A DNA stretch of 64,000 nt, taken from assembly GCF_000511385.1 (NCBI RefSeq), contig NC_023137.1, forward strand, positions 681,501 to 745,500. The letters are read 5' to 3'. Numbering within the stretch: the stretch's first letter is position 1; every line of letters begins with the position of its first letter. The notes under the pieces are model-generated. The model made no database searches. It saw only the letters and a list, made by a program, of their open reading frames with translations, and had not been told where the DNA came from. Source of the stretch: Phaeobacter gallaeciensis DSM 26640. GTDB taxonomy: Bacteria; Pseudomonadota; Alphaproteobacteria; Rhodobacterales; Rhodobacteraceae. Made by a program: the position numbers and the translations under genes. This document shows, piece by piece, positions 54,154-63,442 of the stretch.

Positions 54154-54735
54154 ATGACATCCCAAGATCAGCCCGTTGCCGAAATGATCGAGGCCACAAC
54201 AGAGCTGCTTGAGGAAGACAGCATCAGCGTGGCGGACGTTGTGGAGGATCTGGGCCACTCATCGATGTCGGCGACCCTGCTGCTCCCTGCCATGGCGGTT
54301 GTGTCCCCTCTCAGCGGGGTGCCGCTATTCTCCACAATCTGCGGTATGCTGATCTTCCTGATTGCAGGGCAGATGGCATTGGGGCGCGATCATCTCTGGT
54401 TGCCGGATTGGCTTCGAAAGCAGCGGGTCTCCTCTGACCGTGCGCGAAAGGTGTTGGGGCCGATGCGTCGCATGGCTCGGTTTCTGGACCGTCATACGGA
54501 GGCCCGTGTCAAGATTTTGCTACGGCAGCCTTTTCTGACAATCCCATGGGTCATCTGCGCGCTCTGCGGGCTGGCAATGCCATTTCTCGAACTGGTGCCG
54601 TTCAGTTCCTCCACACTGGGGATTGTCGTCAGTAGCCTCGCCGTCGCGATGTTGACCCGTGACGGATTGGTAATGCTGATTGCTTTGCTATTGCTGGCCG
54701 CGGCGGGGATTGGCCTGCCGTATCTGCTGCTCTGA
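54154..54735 (+). CDS. ExoD-family membrane protein
   Basis: The 193-residue protein has the ExoD pattern: an N-terminal cytosolic helix region, a glycine/proline hydrophobic segment (LLPAMAVVSPLSGVP), GQMALGRDHLWLPDWL, and three C-terminal membrane helices. ExoD proteins were linked to exopolysaccharide and alkali tolerance in Rhizobium. The ATG at 54154 is preferred to the TTG at 54130. It has an exact EcfG promoter and converges with the deaminase gene. Confidence 0.87.
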   Translation: MTSQDQPVAEMIEATTELLEEDSISVADVVEDLGHSSMSATLLLPAMAVVSPLSGVPLFSTICGMLIFLIAGQMALGRDHLWLPDWLRKQRVSSDRARKVLGPMRRMARFLDRHTEARVKILLRQPFLTIPWVICALCGLAMPFLELVPFSSSTLGIVVSSLAVAMLTRDGLVMLIALLLLAAAGIGLPYLLL

Positions 54736-54742
54736 TGTCAGG

Positions 54743-56026
54743 TCATCCGGGCCGTTGATGACGCCGCCGCACCTTTGCTGGGCGACCGGGGATGGACAGG
54801 TCCGCATCGCCGCGCGCGCTCCGGCTGATCACCTTGCCGCGTGAAATCACCGCGAGGCGCGCAGGCCGCAGACGCAGCGCCTCGGTCGGGGTGGCGGCAT
54901 CCAGCACCACCAGCGATGCACGGTCACCTTTCTTCAGCCCATAGCCCTCAAGCCCCATGATGGCGGCATTGCTCTCGGTCACCATGGTGAAACACTGCGC
55001 CATCTCATCGGGGTGGGTCATCTGCGCCACATGCATCCCCATGAAGGCCACATCCAGCATGTCGCCGGTGCCAAGGCTGTACCAGGGATCCAGCACGCAG
55101 TCCTGACCCCAGCCTACGGTGACACCCGCTTCAAGCAGTTCCTTCACGCGGGTCAGGCCGCGCCGCTTCGGGAAGCTGTCATGCCGTCCCTGCAAAACGA
55201 TATTGATCAGCGGGTTGGGGATGGCCGCGATTTCCGCTTCGGCGATCAGCGGCAGCAGTTTGGAGACATAGTAGTTGTCCATTGAATGCATCGAGGTGAG
55301 GTGACTGCCCGCAACGCGTCCCTGTAACCCGTGCCGCAGGGTTTCCTGCGCCAGGGTCTCAATATGACGCGACAGGGGGTCATCGGTCTCGTCGCAGTGG
55401 ATATCAACCTGCAAACCCCGATCCGCCGCAATCTTGCAAAGGTCGCGCAGAGAGTCCGAGCCATCCTGCATGCTGCGTTCGAAATGTGGAATGCCACCGA
55501 CCACATCGACCCCCATATCCAGTGCGCGGATCAGGTTTTCGCGCCCGTTTTCAGCGCGATAGAGCCCATCCTGCGGGAAGGCGACAAGTTGCAGGTCGAT
55601 ATACTCCTTCACGGCCTCGCGAACCTCCAGCATCGCGGTCACGCCCCGCAGGTGATCTGCGGTGATATCCACATGGGTACGGATCGCCAGCAACCCCATG
55701 CTGGCCGCCCAATCGCAATAGGTCAGCGCGCGGTTGACCATATCGTCGACACTGGCCTGCTCGCGCAGCTCCCCCCAAAGGCTGATACCCTCCAGAAGTG
55801 TGCCGGAGGCGTTGACCCGTGGCAGCCCGTAGGACAGCGTTGCATCCATGTGAAAATGCGGATCCACAAAAGGGGGCGAGACCAGATCGCCGCTGGCGTC
55901 TATAACTTCGTGCGTCTCGGCTGTGATGGAGGCCGCAACCTCGCTGATCCGGTCGCCGGTGATGCCGATATCCGCGACAGAACCGTCGGGCAGGGTGCCG
56001 CCCTTGATCAACAGGTCCAACATCAT
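54743..56026 (-). CDS. Cytosine deaminase-like amidohydrolase
   Basis: The 427-residue protein has amidohydrolase metal motifs DPHFHMDATLSYG, HCDETDD, SHLTSMHSM and the late Asp in VGWGQDCVLDPW, the CodA pattern. It would deaminate cytosine or a related cyclic amide. It overlaps the downstream-facing permease gene by four bases and is the last gene of the BMP-type transporter operon, so its substrate is probably what the transporter imports. Confidence 0.88.
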   Translation of the reverse strand: MMLDLLIKGGTLPDGSVADIGITGDRISEVAASITAETHEVIDASGDLVSPPFVDPHFHMDATLSYGLPRVNASGTLLEGISLWGELREQASVDDMVNRALTYCDWAASMGLLAIRTHVDITADHLRGVTAMLEVREAVKEYIDLQLVAFPQDGLYRAENGRENLIRALDMGVDVVGGIPHFERSMQDGSDSLRDLCKIAADRGLQVDIHCDETDDPLSRHIETLAQETLRHGLQGRVAGSHLTSMHSMDNYYVSKLLPLIAEAEIAAIPNPLINIVLQGRHDSFPKRRGLTRVKELLEAGVTVGWGQDCVLDPWYSLGTGDMLDVAFMGMHVAQMTHPDEMAQCFTMVTESNAAIMGLEGYGLKKGDRASLVVLDAATPTEALRLRPARLAVISRGKVISRSARGDADLSIPGRPAKVRRRHQRPG

Positions 56027-56967
56027 CTCTCTCCCTTGTTGAATGGCACCATCAGCGCGGCAGGCACCTCGGCGCGGCGCGACATCACGACCAGCGCCAG
56101 TATCGACAGAATATAGGGCAGCATCAGGAACAACTGATAGGGCACCACCGCGCCGATTCCGGTTTGTTGCAGGCGGATTTGCAGCGCATCAAAGGCCGCA
56201 AAAAGGATCGCGCCAAGCACCGCCTTACCCGGTCTCCACGCGCCAAAAACCACCAATGCAATACAGATCCAGCCGCGCCCGTTCACCATGTCGAAGAAGA
56301 AGCTGTCAAAGGCCGAGAGCGTCAGAAACGCGCCGCCCACCGCCATAAACCCGCTGCCGACGACCACCGCGCCCATGCGGATCGCGGTCACCGACAGCCC
56401 CTGCGCGGCCACGGCCGACGGGTTCTCTCCTGCAGCCCGCACCGCAAGGCCTAGCGGCGTCCGATACAGCGTATAGGCACACAGCCCGGCCAGCACAAAG
56501 GCGGCATAGGTCAGTGGTGTCTGGGAAAACAGTGCCGGTCCGAGTAGCGGCAGGTCTGATAAGAACGGGATTTCATAGGGTTGGAAGGCTTCGATCTTAG
56601 GCGGCGATGACACCTCGGGCAGCACCACGCGGTAGGTGTAGAAGGTCAGGGAGGTGGCCAGAAGTGTCAGCCCGATGCCCACCACATGCTGCGAGAGACC
56701 AAAGGGTACGCTGAGCGTCGCATGTAGCAGGCCAAAACCCATGCCAGTCAGCAGCGCCACACCAACCCCACCCCAAAGCGGCAGGCCCGCCCAGACCGCA
56801 ATCCAGCCGGAGAAGGCGCCAGCGACCATGATCCCCTCAATCCCGAGGTTCAGCACACCGGCGCGTTCGCAGATCAGCTCTCCCAATGTGGCAAAGATCA
56901 GCGGCGAGGCGATGCGGATGGCGGCTGCCCAGAAGCTGGCGGAAAGCAGGATTTCGAGAATGTCCAT
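56023..56967 (-). CDS. BMP/nucleoside-type ABC transporter permease (YufQ-like)
   Basis: The 314-residue integral membrane protein has the second-permease pattern of the purine-nucleoside ABC family (AAIRIASPLIFATLGELICERAGVLNLGIEGI, GENPSAVAAQGLSV). It forms the channel together with the product of the next gene. It is one base away from that gene. Confidence 0.92.
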   Translation of the reverse strand: MDILEILLSASFWAAAIRIASPLIFATLGELICERAGVLNLGIEGIMVAGAFSGWIAVWAGLPLWGGVGVALLTGMGFGLLHATLSVPFGLSQHVVGIGLTLLATSLTFYTYRVVLPEVSSPPKIEAFQPYEIPFLSDLPLLGPALFSQTPLTYAAFVLAGLCAYTLYRTPLGLAVRAAGENPSAVAAQGLSVTAIRMGAVVVGSGFMAVGGAFLTLSAFDSFFFDMVNGRGWICIALVVFGAWRPGKAVLGAILFAAFDALQIRLQQTGIGAVVPYQLFLMLPYILSILALVVMSRRAEVPAALMVPFNKGER

Positions 56968-56968
56968 C

Positions 56969-58018
56969 TCAGTCCCTCCGCAGCCGGAATTTGCTCAGAA
57001 GGATCGCCAGCACCATCAGCAGCAGGGCAGAGGCCAGCATGATATCGGCCAGATAACTCGGCACACCCGCAGCGCGGCTCATGCTGTCGGCACCGACGAA
57101 AATGGCCGCCACAAACAATGCCGCAAAAACAACCCCGATTGGATGCAGCAGGGCAAGCATGGCCACAACGATGCCGGTGTAGCCAAAACCGGGGCTGAGA
57201 TCGAGCGTCAGCGCGCCTTTGAGGCCTGATACCTCGGAGTAACCTGCGAGCCCGGCCAGACCGCCCGATAACAGTGCAGTCTTGAGGATTACGCGCGTGA
57301 CCGGAATGCCCGCAAATCGCGCGGCCTCGGCGTTCTGGCCAACCGCGCGCATCTCATAGCCCAGCGTGGTGCGTGTATTGATTACCCAGATCACCACAGC
57401 TGAAATCAGCGCCAGCGCAAACCCCCAGTGCAGCCGCAGCCCGTCCACCACCCGAGGCAGACGCGCGTCGGGGCTCAGCCGTGGGGATTTCGGCCAGCCC
57501 ATCCCCATCGGATCCTTCAGCGGCCCTTCGAGCAGGTAGGAGACAAACAAGAGAAAGATGAAGTTGAACAGGAGCGTGGTGACCACCTCATCCACCCCCA
57601 GCCGCGTTTTCAGCAGCGCAGGCCCCAGCAATAGCGCAGCCCCGGCGACCATCGCGGCCAGACCCAGCAGCGGCAGCAGCAGGGGCGCAGGCAGGTTCAG
57701 CGCGCCGGTTCCCAGCACAACCGTGATAACCGCCCCAGCATAAAGCTGCGCCTCAGCGCCGATATTCCAAAGTTTGGCGCGAAAGGCGACGGCAATGGCG
57801 AGGCCGGTGAAGATCAGCGGGGTTGCCCGGTTCAGGGTTTCCAATAGCGCAAATTTCGACCCGAACGCGCCGGTCAGGATCAGGCCAAAGATTGACAGTG
57901 GCTCTCCACCAGCAATCTGGGCCAGTGCTGCGGCAATCACAAAGGTCGCCAACAGCGCCAGCGCAGGCGGCATCAGCCGCCGCGGCCAGCTTGGCGCGGC
58001 AATCGGTTCAAGCCGCAT
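56969..58018 (-). CDS. BMP/nucleoside-type ABC transporter permease (YufP-like)
   Basis: The 349-residue membrane protein has the first-permease features of the family (FTGLAIAVAFRAKLWNIGAEAQ, GVDEVVTTLLFNFI, AVGQNAEAARFAGI). The ATG at 58018 has GGAGG six bases upstream and overlaps the ATPase gene by 11 bases; the frame is open to 58051. Confidence 0.9.
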   Translation of the reverse strand: MRLEPIAAPSWPRRLMPPALALLATFVIAAALAQIAGGEPLSIFGLILTGAFGSKFALLETLNRATPLIFTGLAIAVAFRAKLWNIGAEAQLYAGAVITVVLGTGALNLPAPLLLPLLGLAAMVAGAALLLGPALLKTRLGVDEVVTTLLFNFIFLLFVSYLLEGPLKDPMGMGWPKSPRLSPDARLPRVVDGLRLHWGFALALISAVVIWVINTRTTLGYEMRAVGQNAEAARFAGIPVTRVILKTALLSGGLAGLAGYSEVSGLKGALTLDLSPGFGYTGIVVAMLALLHPIGVVFAALFVAAIFVGADSMSRAAGVPSYLADIMLASALLLMVLAILLSKFRLRRD

Positions 58019-59576
58019 GGCCATCCTCCGTCTGTGGGCTGTCAAAGCCATGACCGGCCATCCAGGCCCCTAGCTCTTCTGGCTGTTTGGAGCCTCGGGC
58101 AAACCCGGGGCTTAGACGCCCTTCGCTGATCACATGAATCACATCAGATAGCTGCATGATCTCGTCCAGATCCTCAGAGATCAGCAAGACCGCCGCGCCT
58201 CGGGCACAGGCCTTGGCCAGTTGTTCATGCACATAGGTGACCGCGCCGATATCCAGCCCGCGCACCGGCTGATTGGCGAGGATGATCTGCGGGGCCTGCT
58301 CCAGCACGCGGCCAAGGATCAGCTTCTGCATATTCCCACCGGACAGCAGACGAATGCGGGTGTCCGGGCCGGGGCAGCGGACATCATAGCCCGCGATCAC
58401 GGTCTTGGCGAAGTCACGCGCGGCCCGCCAGTCAAGCCAGCCACGGTGGCTGAAACGGGTGGCGTAGGTTTCAAGGATTGCATTCTCCGTCAGATCAAAA
58501 TCGGCAATCGTCCCGGTTTTGTGGCGGTCTTCGGGGATGCGGGCAATACCTGCACTAATGGCTTTGCGTGGTGTCCAGCTCGCAATATCGCTGCCATTCA
58601 GGATCAGGCTGCCGGATTGCGGCGTGATCAGGCCGGAGACCAGATCAGACAGCGCGGCCTGTCCATTGCCAGAAACCCCGGCCAGCCCTGTAATTTGCCC
58701 TGCCGCCAGATCCAGCGAGACCCGCTGCAACCCGGGGGCTGCGCCGATGGTGGAGGTGGTGACATCGCGCAATTGCAACAGGGCAGGGCCGGGTGTGTTG
58801 ACGGCAAATTTCGCGGGCGTCACCTCCGCGCCCACCATCAATGCGGCCAGTTGATCAGGGCTGGTCTCGGCGGTATTGCGTTCGGCGACCAATCGGCCAT
58901 GGCGCAGCACCAATACGCGGTCTGAAATCGCCATCACCTCATGCAGTTTGTGGGAGATGAAGATCACGGACAGCCCCCGGCTGATGGCTTCGCGTAGGGT
59001 CGCAAAGAGCGCATCAGCCTCCTGGGGCGTCAGGACCGCCGTCGGCTCGTCCAGAATAAGGATCCGGGCGTCCCGGTAAAGCGCCTTCAGGATCTCAACT
59101 CGCTGCCGTTCACCCACGGTGAGCCGGGACACCTTGGCGTTGGGGTCGACCTTCAGATGAAACTGCTCGGCCAGTGCGCGGACGCGGGCCTTGGCCGGTC
59201 CGGCCCGAAGGCCGAGACCCAGCAGCGGCTCCACACCAAGGGTGATGTTCTCCCAGACCGTCAGATTGTCGGCCAGGGTGAAATGTTGATGCACCATGCC
59301 GACACCGCCATCCAGCGCTGCGCGCGGCGCACCGGGGGGCAGGGGGGAGCCAAACAGCTCCACACAGCCTGCATCGGCCGTGTACTGACCAAACAGGATG
59401 TTCATCAGCGTGGTCTTGCCCGCGCCATTTTCCCCAAGCAAGGCAATGACTTCGCCCGGAAACAGGTCAAAGCTCACGTCAGCGTTTGCGGTGACGCTGC
59501 CAAAGCGTTTGGTGATATTTTGCAGGCGCAGCACCGGGGTGGTCCCCGATGCCGCCGCCATCTGGTCCGACGTCAT
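58008..59576 (-). CDS. Dual-domain ABC ATPase of the BMP/nucleoside transporter
   Basis: The 522-residue protein holds two ATPase domains. The first has GENGAGKTTL, LTVGERQRVEILKAL and LILDEPTAVLTP; the second has a weak Walker A (GVSGNGQ), LLSGGNMQKLILGR and LANQPVRGLDIGA, as is usual for this family, where the second site is degenerate. The ATG at 59576 (MTSDQMAAA) is 13 bases after the binding-protein gene. Confidence 0.93.
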   Translation of the reverse strand: MTSDQMAAASGTTPVLRLQNITKRFGSVTANADVSFDLFPGEVIALLGENGAGKTTLMNILFGQYTADAGCVELFGSPLPPGAPRAALDGGVGMVHQHFTLADNLTVWENITLGVEPLLGLGLRAGPAKARVRALAEQFHLKVDPNAKVSRLTVGERQRVEILKALYRDARILILDEPTAVLTPQEADALFATLREAISRGLSVIFISHKLHEVMAISDRVLVLRHGRLVAERNTAETSPDQLAALMVGAEVTPAKFAVNTPGPALLQLRDVTTSTIGAAPGLQRVSLDLAAGQITGLAGVSGNGQAALSDLVSGLITPQSGSLILNGSDIASWTPRKAISAGIARIPEDRHKTGTIADFDLTENAILETYATRFSHRGWLDWRAARDFAKTVIAGYDVRCPGPDTRIRLLSGGNMQKLILGRVLEQAPQIILANQPVRGLDIGAVTYVHEQLAKACARGAAVLLISEDLDEIMQLSDVIHVISEGRLSPGFARGSKQPEELGAWMAGHGFDSPQTEDGHAA

Positions 59577-59589
59577 GCGCGGCCTCTCG

Positions 59590-60621
59590 TCAGGAGGACG
59601 CAGGCTCAGCGTCGTTGATTTCCACCACATAGGAGCCATCCTTGATGGCCGCTGTGCGGCTGGCGATCAGGTCCAGTGCTTTCTGCGGAATCTTCCCCTC
59701 AAAGGTGCCAAAAGGCGCCAGGGATGCGCCTCCTTCCTTCATGAAGGAATAGACGCCATAGTCCGCCGCAGTGAAGCTGCCGTCCCGCACCTTGGCAATC
59801 GCAGCATCCAACGTTGGCTCAAAATGCCACAGGGCCGAGGCCGCGACAGTGTCAGGGTAGTCGCCCTGCGTGTCGATCACATTGCCGATGGCCAGAACGC
59901 CCTTTTCCTTGGCAGCATCCGACACCCCAAAGCGTTCCGCATAGAGCATATCTGCCCCGTTTTCGATCATCGCAAAGGCGGTTTCCTTTGCCTTCGGCGG
60001 GTCAAACCAGCTGCCGATGAAGGAGACCTGGAAGGTGATGTCGGGGTTCATTTCCCGCGCACCGGCCATGAAGGCATGCATCAGGCGGTTCACCTCAGGA
60101 ATGGGGAAACCGCCGACCATGCCGATATTACCACTCTCGGACATCGCACCGGCGACGATGCCGGACAGGTAGGACGCATCCTGAATATAATTGTCGAACA
60201 CTGCCAGGTTGGGCAGCGCAGGATCTTCCTTGAAAGAGCTTCCCATCAGGAAGGCCACATCCGGGTAATCGGCGGCGACCTCGCGGGCCTCGGCCTCTAC
60301 GCCGAAAATCTCACCGATGATCAGCTTGTGACCCTGTTCGGCGTATTCCCGCATCACGCGCGGGTAATCGGTGTTCGAGGTGTTCTCAGAGAAGGTATAG
60401 GTGATATCACCGCGATCCTTCGCGGCGAGGGCAGCAACATGGATGCGGCTGACCCACTGCTGTTCGACGGGCACCGTGTAGATGCCTGCAACCTTGATCG
60501 GTTCCGCGGCCTGTGCTTGCCCAGCCAGAGTGCTTCCCAGCCCAACGGTCAGCGCACCAGCGGCACAGCTGAGCAGAAACTGGCGGCGCGACATCCGCGC
60601 GCGGGTCTTGGTCGATGTCAT
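59590..60621 (-). CDS. BMP-family substrate-binding protein
   Basis: The 343-residue protein starts with a twin-arginine signal (MSRRQFLLSCAAGALTVG) and has the BmpA/PnrA pattern (VAGIYTVPVEQQWVSRIH, NIGMVGGFPIPEVNRLMHAF, WFDPPKAKE). Family members bind purine nucleosides, xanthine or similar rings. The ATG at 60621 is preferred to the longer frame to 60738. It heads the operon transporter-permease-permease-deaminase. Confidence 0.92.
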   Translation of the reverse strand: MTSTKTRARMSRRQFLLSCAAGALTVGLGSTLAGQAQAAEPIKVAGIYTVPVEQQWVSRIHVAALAAKDRGDITYTFSENTSNTDYPRVMREYAEQGHKLIIGEIFGVEAEAREVAADYPDVAFLMGSSFKEDPALPNLAVFDNYIQDASYLSGIVAGAMSESGNIGMVGGFPIPEVNRLMHAFMAGAREMNPDITFQVSFIGSWFDPPKAKETAFAMIENGADMLYAERFGVSDAAKEKGVLAIGNVIDTQGDYPDTVAASALWHFEPTLDAAIAKVRDGSFTAADYGVYSFMKEGGASLAPFGTFEGKIPQKALDLIASRTAAIKDGSYVVEINDAEPASS

Positions 60622-60948
60622 GTCATTTCCCCCTGTCGATGGCCCTGCGGTGTTGCAGGCTCTTTTGGAACGTCGCCGGTCAAGCCCGCGTGTTATCGAC
60701 GCTAGGGGCTCGGTCGTGACCCCGGCAATACGCGTCATATGTTCCGCAGGGGAAACTATAGGGGGGCGCTTCTCTTTTCGGCAAGGACGAATTCAAATAT
60801 CAAAATTTGTGCGGTATTTGAACGGCTTGCTGCCGGTGAATTGCTGGCAGCTGATGTCCGTCTCGGGGTGCATTGCCATGCCACGGCCGGACCGATATCC
60901 CTGATGCAGACCCGCCCTCCGGCGTGGCCGTCATCGCATGAGGATCAA
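60622..60948. other. Divergent regulatory region between BMP operon and RidA-like gene
   Basis: The 327 bases hold the promoters of both directions. A GGAAC at 60667 has CGTG instead of CGTT at the right spacing, so it is not called. I see no recognisable riboswitch. Confidence 0.5.
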
Positions 60949-61296
60949 ATGACACAGATCGAACGCCACCATACCGGCACCCGCATGAGCAAAATCGTCA
61001 AGCATGGCGATACCATTTACCTCTGTGGTCAGGTCGGCACCGCCGGGGCCAGCATTGCCCAGCAGACGCAGGATTGCCTTGATAAGATCGACGCCCTTCT
61101 GGCCGAAGCAGGCAGCGACAAATCCCGCATGCTGCAATGCACAATCTGGCTCTCCGATATGGCCGATTTTGCGGCGATGAATGCGGTTTGGGATGCCTGG
61201 GTGCCTGAGGGCGCGGCCCCGGCGCGGGCCTGCGGGGAAGCCAAGCTGGCGCGGCCTGAGCTACTGGTCGAAATGATCGTGGTTGCTGCTGCCTGA
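60949..61296 (+). CDS. RidA-family enamine/imine deaminase
   Basis: The 115-residue protein has the RidA core ([53 protein letters not shown]). RidA-type proteins hydrolyse reactive enamine or imine intermediates, or act in ring-opening pathways. The ATG at 60949 with GAGGA upstream is the family start; the open frame back to 60739 is not. It is divergent from the cytosine-deaminase operon and could act on its products. Confidence 0.88.
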   Translation: MTQIERHHTGTRMSKIVKHGDTIYLCGQVGTAGASIAQQTQDCLDKIDALLAEAGSDKSRMLQCTIWLSDMADFAAMNAVWDAWVPEGAAPARACGEAKLARPELLVEMIVVAAA

Positions 61297-61307
61297 TATC
61301 CGCAATT

Positions 61308-61337
61308 GCAAAAGGCCCCGGATGCGCCGGGGGCCTT
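61308..61337. terminator. Bidirectional terminator after the RidA-like gene
   Basis: AAGGCCCC (61312-61319) pairs with GGGGCCTT (61330-61337); TTTT follows on the minus strand. It lies between converging genes. Confidence 0.75.
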
Positions 61338-61360
61338 GGCTGTCTGTTGTCGCTGCAGGC

Positions 61361-62452
61361 CTAGCGTCGCCGCAGCAGCCAGATGAAGAACACACCGCCC
61401 ACCAGCCCCGTGACCAGTCCGATGGGCATGTCTTCTGGCGCCATCAGGGTCCGGGCGGCAATATCGGCGGCGACCAGAAACAACCCGCCAAACAGTGCTG
61501 ACACCGGTAGCACCCGGCGGTGATCGCCGCCAACGATCAACCGGGCCACATGCGGTACAATAAGGCCGACAAAGCCGATCATGCCGGAGAATGCGACCAT
61601 CACCCCGGTGATCAGCGCGCCGACGCAGAAAGTCATCAGGCGAAACCGCGCCACCGGGATACCCAGCGTTGTGGCCGTCTCGTCTCCGACCGTCATTGCG
61701 TTCAGATCGCCAGAGCGGGACCAGAGCCAGCCGCCACAGAGGAGCAGTACCACCAGAGGATAGGCCAGATGGCTCCACTGGGCGAGGCCAAGTCCCCCCA
61801 GCATCCAGAAGACCACGGTATGGGTTGCACGCGGATCGCCAAGGAAAATCAGCACATTGGCGCCTGCCATGATCACGAAGGACACTGCAACACCCACCAG
61901 AACCAGACGGTCGGCGGTGGTCGCCTCGGCAAAGCGGGAAACAGCCAGAACCAATGCCGTCGCCCCAAGCGCACCGACAAAAGCCAGCAGGGGAACAGTC
62001 AGAAGCCCCAGAAACAGTCCGGTGTGCAGCAGCGCCAGAATCGCGCCAAAGGCGCCACCGGCAGAGATGCCCAGCAGATGCGGATCGGCCAGCGGATTGC
62101 GGGTCACCGCCTGCAGGCTGGCCCCCACCATGGCAAGCCCGGCGCCGACCATCATCGCCAGCAGGGCGCGTGGGAACCGGATATCCCAGACAATCGCTGC
62201 CTGACCCTTGCTCCAGCTCACGTCAAATACACCGTCTGCCGCAAGCGCTGATCCGTGGGTCAGCTTGTGGGCGATAATGCCCCAGACGGAGGTCAAGGGA
62301 ATGCCAACTGCGCCCACAGAAACGGCAATTGACAGGGTTAGGGCCGTCAGTACGGCCCCGCCCAGGATCCAAGCCAGCCGCCCACGCAGGCGCCGCTGGG
62401 CGCGCGCGCTGAGGCGCGGCTCAGGTGCGGGATGTGCGTGGGTGGTGGACAT
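61361..62452 (-). CDS. FecCD/BtuC-family ABC transporter permease
   Basis: The 363-residue membrane protein has about ten helices and the family motifs RFPRALLAMMVGAGLAMVG, QAVTRNPLADPHLLGISAG and GFVGLIVPHVARLIVGGDHR. It imports an iron siderophore, haem, cobalamin or similar chelate. It starts one base after the binding-protein stop. Confidence 0.92.
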   Translation of the reverse strand: MSTTHAHPAPEPRLSARAQRRLRGRLAWILGGAVLTALTLSIAVSVGAVGIPLTSVWGIIAHKLTHGSALAADGVFDVSWSKGQAAIVWDIRFPRALLAMMVGAGLAMVGASLQAVTRNPLADPHLLGISAGGAFGAILALLHTGLFLGLLTVPLLAFVGALGATALVLAVSRFAEATTADRLVLVGVAVSFVIMAGANVLIFLGDPRATHTVVFWMLGGLGLAQWSHLAYPLVVLLLCGGWLWSRSGDLNAMTVGDETATTLGIPVARFRLMTFCVGALITGVMVAFSGMIGFVGLIVPHVARLIVGGDHRRVLPVSALFGGLFLVAADIAARTLMAPEDMPIGLVTGLVGGVFFIWLLRRR

Positions 62453-62453
62453 A

Positions 62454-63428
62454 TCAGTTGCCTACCGGCTGCGCCGCGTCAAAGCTGGTGGCCAACGTCT
62501 TGATCGCGCGGATGTTGCGCGGGCCAGGCGTGGCTTCGACATACTCAAGGGTCACGAAACGGTCGTTCTTTACCGCGTCGATCTCGGCAAAGGCCGGGTT
62601 GCTCCGCATGAAGGCACGCTTCTCTTCAGCCGTGACGGACCCGTAGTTCACGATCACGATCACCTCGGGATTGCGCTCCACCACGGCTTCCCAAGTCACG
62701 GTGGCCCAGCTTTTCTCCAGATCATCCATGATGTTGCTGCCGCCGGCCGCCTCGATCAGCGCGGTGGGCATGGCGTATTTTCCTGCGGTGAACGGCGTAT
62801 CCTCGCCGCTGTCATAGACAAAGACGCGCAGCGGATCGCTAGCCTCGGGGCGGTCCTTGGCAAAGGCGGCGAGTTCATCCTTGTAGCCCGCAACCAATGC
62901 CTCGGCTGTGTCTTCAACGGCGAAGATCCGGCCGAGGTTCAGCAGGTCATTGTACATGTCATCCATGCTGACCTTGGCCTTCTCACCGATATGAATGCAG
63001 CTTTCGGTCAACTCATAGACCTTGATGTCAAACGGCGCGAGGGTCTCTGGGGTGACTTCACCGCCCACTTTCATGCCGTAGTTCCAGCCGGCAAAGAAGA
63101 AATCCGCATCAGCGCCGATCAGTACTTCCTTGGAAGGGTATTTCGCCGACAACTCCGGCAGTTCCGCAACGCCGTCACGCATCACCGGATCCAGCGTTTT
63201 CCAGCCCGAAATACCCGTGTAGCCCACCATGCGATCGGCCAGTCCCAGCGCCAGCATCATCTCGGTCAGATTGACGTCATTGGAGATGGCGCGTTGCGGT
63301 GGTGCATCAAATGTCACGCTGCGGTTGCAGCTCTGTACCGTGGTTTCTGCCTGCGCCATGGGGGCGAGGGAGATGGCCATAACACCGGCGGCGAGCAGCT
63401 GCGTCATTGTGGAGAAACGGGCAGTCAT
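62454..63428 (-). CDS. Metal-chelate ABC transporter substrate-binding protein
   Basis: The 324-residue protein has a signal peptide (about 1-27) and the long-helix type III binding-protein pattern (APPQRAISNDVNLTEMMLALGL, FVYDSGEDTP, WEAVVERNPEVIVIVNYG). A near-N-terminal Cys in VQSCNRSVTF resembles the cofactor-binding BtuF/F420-0-type group, but the ligand is not clear. Confidence 0.9.
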   Translation of the reverse strand: MTARFSTMTQLLAAGVMAISLAPMAQAETTVQSCNRSVTFDAPPQRAISNDVNLTEMMLALGLADRMVGYTGISGWKTLDPVMRDGVAELPELSAKYPSKEVLIGADADFFFAGWNYGMKVGGEVTPETLAPFDIKVYELTESCIHIGEKAKVSMDDMYNDLLNLGRIFAVEDTAEALVAGYKDELAAFAKDRPEASDPLRVFVYDSGEDTPFTAGKYAMPTALIEAAGGSNIMDDLEKSWATVTWEAVVERNPEVIVIVNYGSVTAEEKRAFMRSNPAFAEIDAVKNDRFVTLEYVEATPGPRNIRAIKTLATSFDAAQPVGN

Positions 63429-63442
63429 AGTCAGGGATATCC

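Noticed and set aside
60667..60692. GGAAC-N17-CGTG as an EcfG promoter for the RidA-like gene
   Set aside because: The -10 box differs at the last position and it lies about 255 bases before the start.
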